Shown here piece after piece: positions 63,219 through 64,000 of a DNA stretch of 64,000 bases. The first letter of the stretch is position 1. The number at the start of each line of letters is the position of its first letter. The DNA comes from Oceanobacter kriegii DSM 6294. GTDB taxonomy: Bacteria > Pseudomonadota > Gammaproteobacteria > Pseudomonadales > Oceanobacteraceae. The stretch spans positions 496,001 to 560,000 of the forward strand of contig NZ_AUGV01000003.1 in assembly GCF_000422845.1 (NCBI RefSeq), given 5' to 3'. Made by a program: the position numbers and the translations under genes. Under the pieces are notes generated by a model that saw only the letters and a list, made by a program, of their open reading frames with translations, had not been told where the DNA came from and did not search any database.

Positions 63219-64000
63219 TGACCAGTCAGACTCCGCAATATCACCGTGACGTCTACAACCTGCCGCACTGGAGCGAGGGCTATGCCCGTATCAATGAGCA
63301 AGGCCGTGTCAGTATGCACCCGGACCCGGCCGTTGATGCCGGTATTGATTTGCAGAATCTGGCCGAACGGGTCAAGCAGGAAGGCTTGCGGCTGCCCGTG
63401 CTGGTGCGTTTTCCCGGCATCCTGCATCACCGTGTCCAGAGTCTGGTAACAGCCTTCAGCAAGGCCCGTGAGGAATTTGGCTATCAGGGCGGGTTTACTC
63501 CGGTGTACCCGATCAAGGTGAACCAGCAGCAGCCGGTGGTCGCGCAGATTGTCGCCGGTCAGCAACAGGCCGGGCTGGAGCGCATTGGTCTTGAAGCCGG
63601 TAGCAAACCGGAGCTGATTGCGGTGCTGGCCCAGGCCCGTAACATCAAGGCCAATATCGTCTGCAACGGCTACAAGGACGCCCATTTTATTCGTTTGGCG
63701 CTGATGGCCGAGAAAATGGGCCACAACGTCTTTCTGGTGATCGAGAAAATGTCCGAGCTGCCGCTGATCCTGCGCGAAGCCGAGCGCGTGGGCGTCAAAC
63801 CGCGTTTGGGTGTGCGGGCCCGACTGGCCACCATCGGCAAGGGCAACTGGCAGAACACGGGAGGCGAGAAATCCAAGTTTGGTCTGTCGGCCTTGCAGAT
63901 TCTGCAGGTGATCGAGCTTTTGAAAGAAAGCGATCAGCTCGATACCCTGCAACTGCTGCACTTCCATCTGGGGTCGCAGCTGGCCAATATTCACGACATT
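63219..64000 (+). CDS. speA: Biosynthetic arginine decarboxylase SpeA (partial, runs off the window)
   Basis: The frame is open from the ATG at 63219 to the window end, giving the first 260 residues. It begins MTSQTPQYHRDVYNLPHWSEG. The PLP-binding lysine lies in VYPIKVNQQQPVV. The GLEAGSKPELIAVLA, NGYKDAHFIRLAL and LHFHLGSQLANIHDI blocks are SpeA. It makes agmatine from arginine and is divergent from speE; agmatine can lead to putrescine for SpeE. Confidence 0.95.

Overview
The window is a GC-rich stretch of gammaproteobacterial chromosome. Its backbone gene order (ubiC-ubiA, hup, recG-oxyR, spoT-rpoZ, gmk, yicC, rph, crc, pyrE, argB, dut, coaBC, radC, rpmB-rpmG) matches, from memory, the Pseudomonas aeruginosa neighbourhood around pyrE-crc-rph-gmk-spoT. 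A Crc-type protein, OxyR and SlmA point to the Pseudomonadales/Oceanospirillales side of the class. The spacer repeats suggest a marine Oceanospirillum-like relative rather than a true Pseudomonas, but genus cannot be fixed from the window.

Layout. 0-11 kb: ubiquinone genes, HU, a DUF1415 protein, a YbaK-HDOD fusion, recG-oxyR, an SDR epimerase, and rpoZ-spoT. 11-19.6 kb: an all-forward block between rpoZ and gmk. It encodes a di-haem DUF1592/1588-like lipoprotein, a Tat-exported DUF1501 protein, a TlpA thioredoxin, a DUF4266 mini-lipoprotein, a DUF3570 barrel and ApbE, followed by a secreted intradiol-dioxygenase-like lipoprotein. 19.7-22.2 kb: gmk, an AEC transporter and a GST. 22.5-41 kb: a urea supercluster with a permease-fused hybrid histidine kinase, a REC-LuxR regulator, a free periplasmic double-PilJ protein, urtABCDE, ureD, ureA, a fused ureB-ureC, ureEFG and a tiny HupE/UreJ-like protein. 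41-42.4 kb: an FMN reductase and a HepT-MntA pair. 42.4-56.5 kb: housekeeping genes, interrupted by about 1.2 kb of mosaic repeats between argB and dut. 56.6-64 kb: DUF3080, an M48 protease, LemA, YdbL, YnbE, a cytochrome c5-like protein, speE and the start of speA.

How it works together. The 22-41 kb block reads as a complete sense-import-hydrolyse module. The NCS1-like kinase and REC-LuxR regulator probably sense a nitrogen compound. UrtABCDE imports urea. Urease hydrolyses it, with UreDEFG inserting nickel. The 14-18 kb block looks like an exported redox or maturation system built around a Cys/Gly-rich lipoprotein.

The most unusual features are the UreB-UreC fusion, the transporter-kinase/PilJ sensory set beside urt, the DUF4266-DUF3570-TlpA-ApbE block, and a family of dispersed heptamer repeats (consensus YGTCNGR) in the spacers. 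No tRNA, rRNA, CRISPR array, transposase or phage gene was seen.
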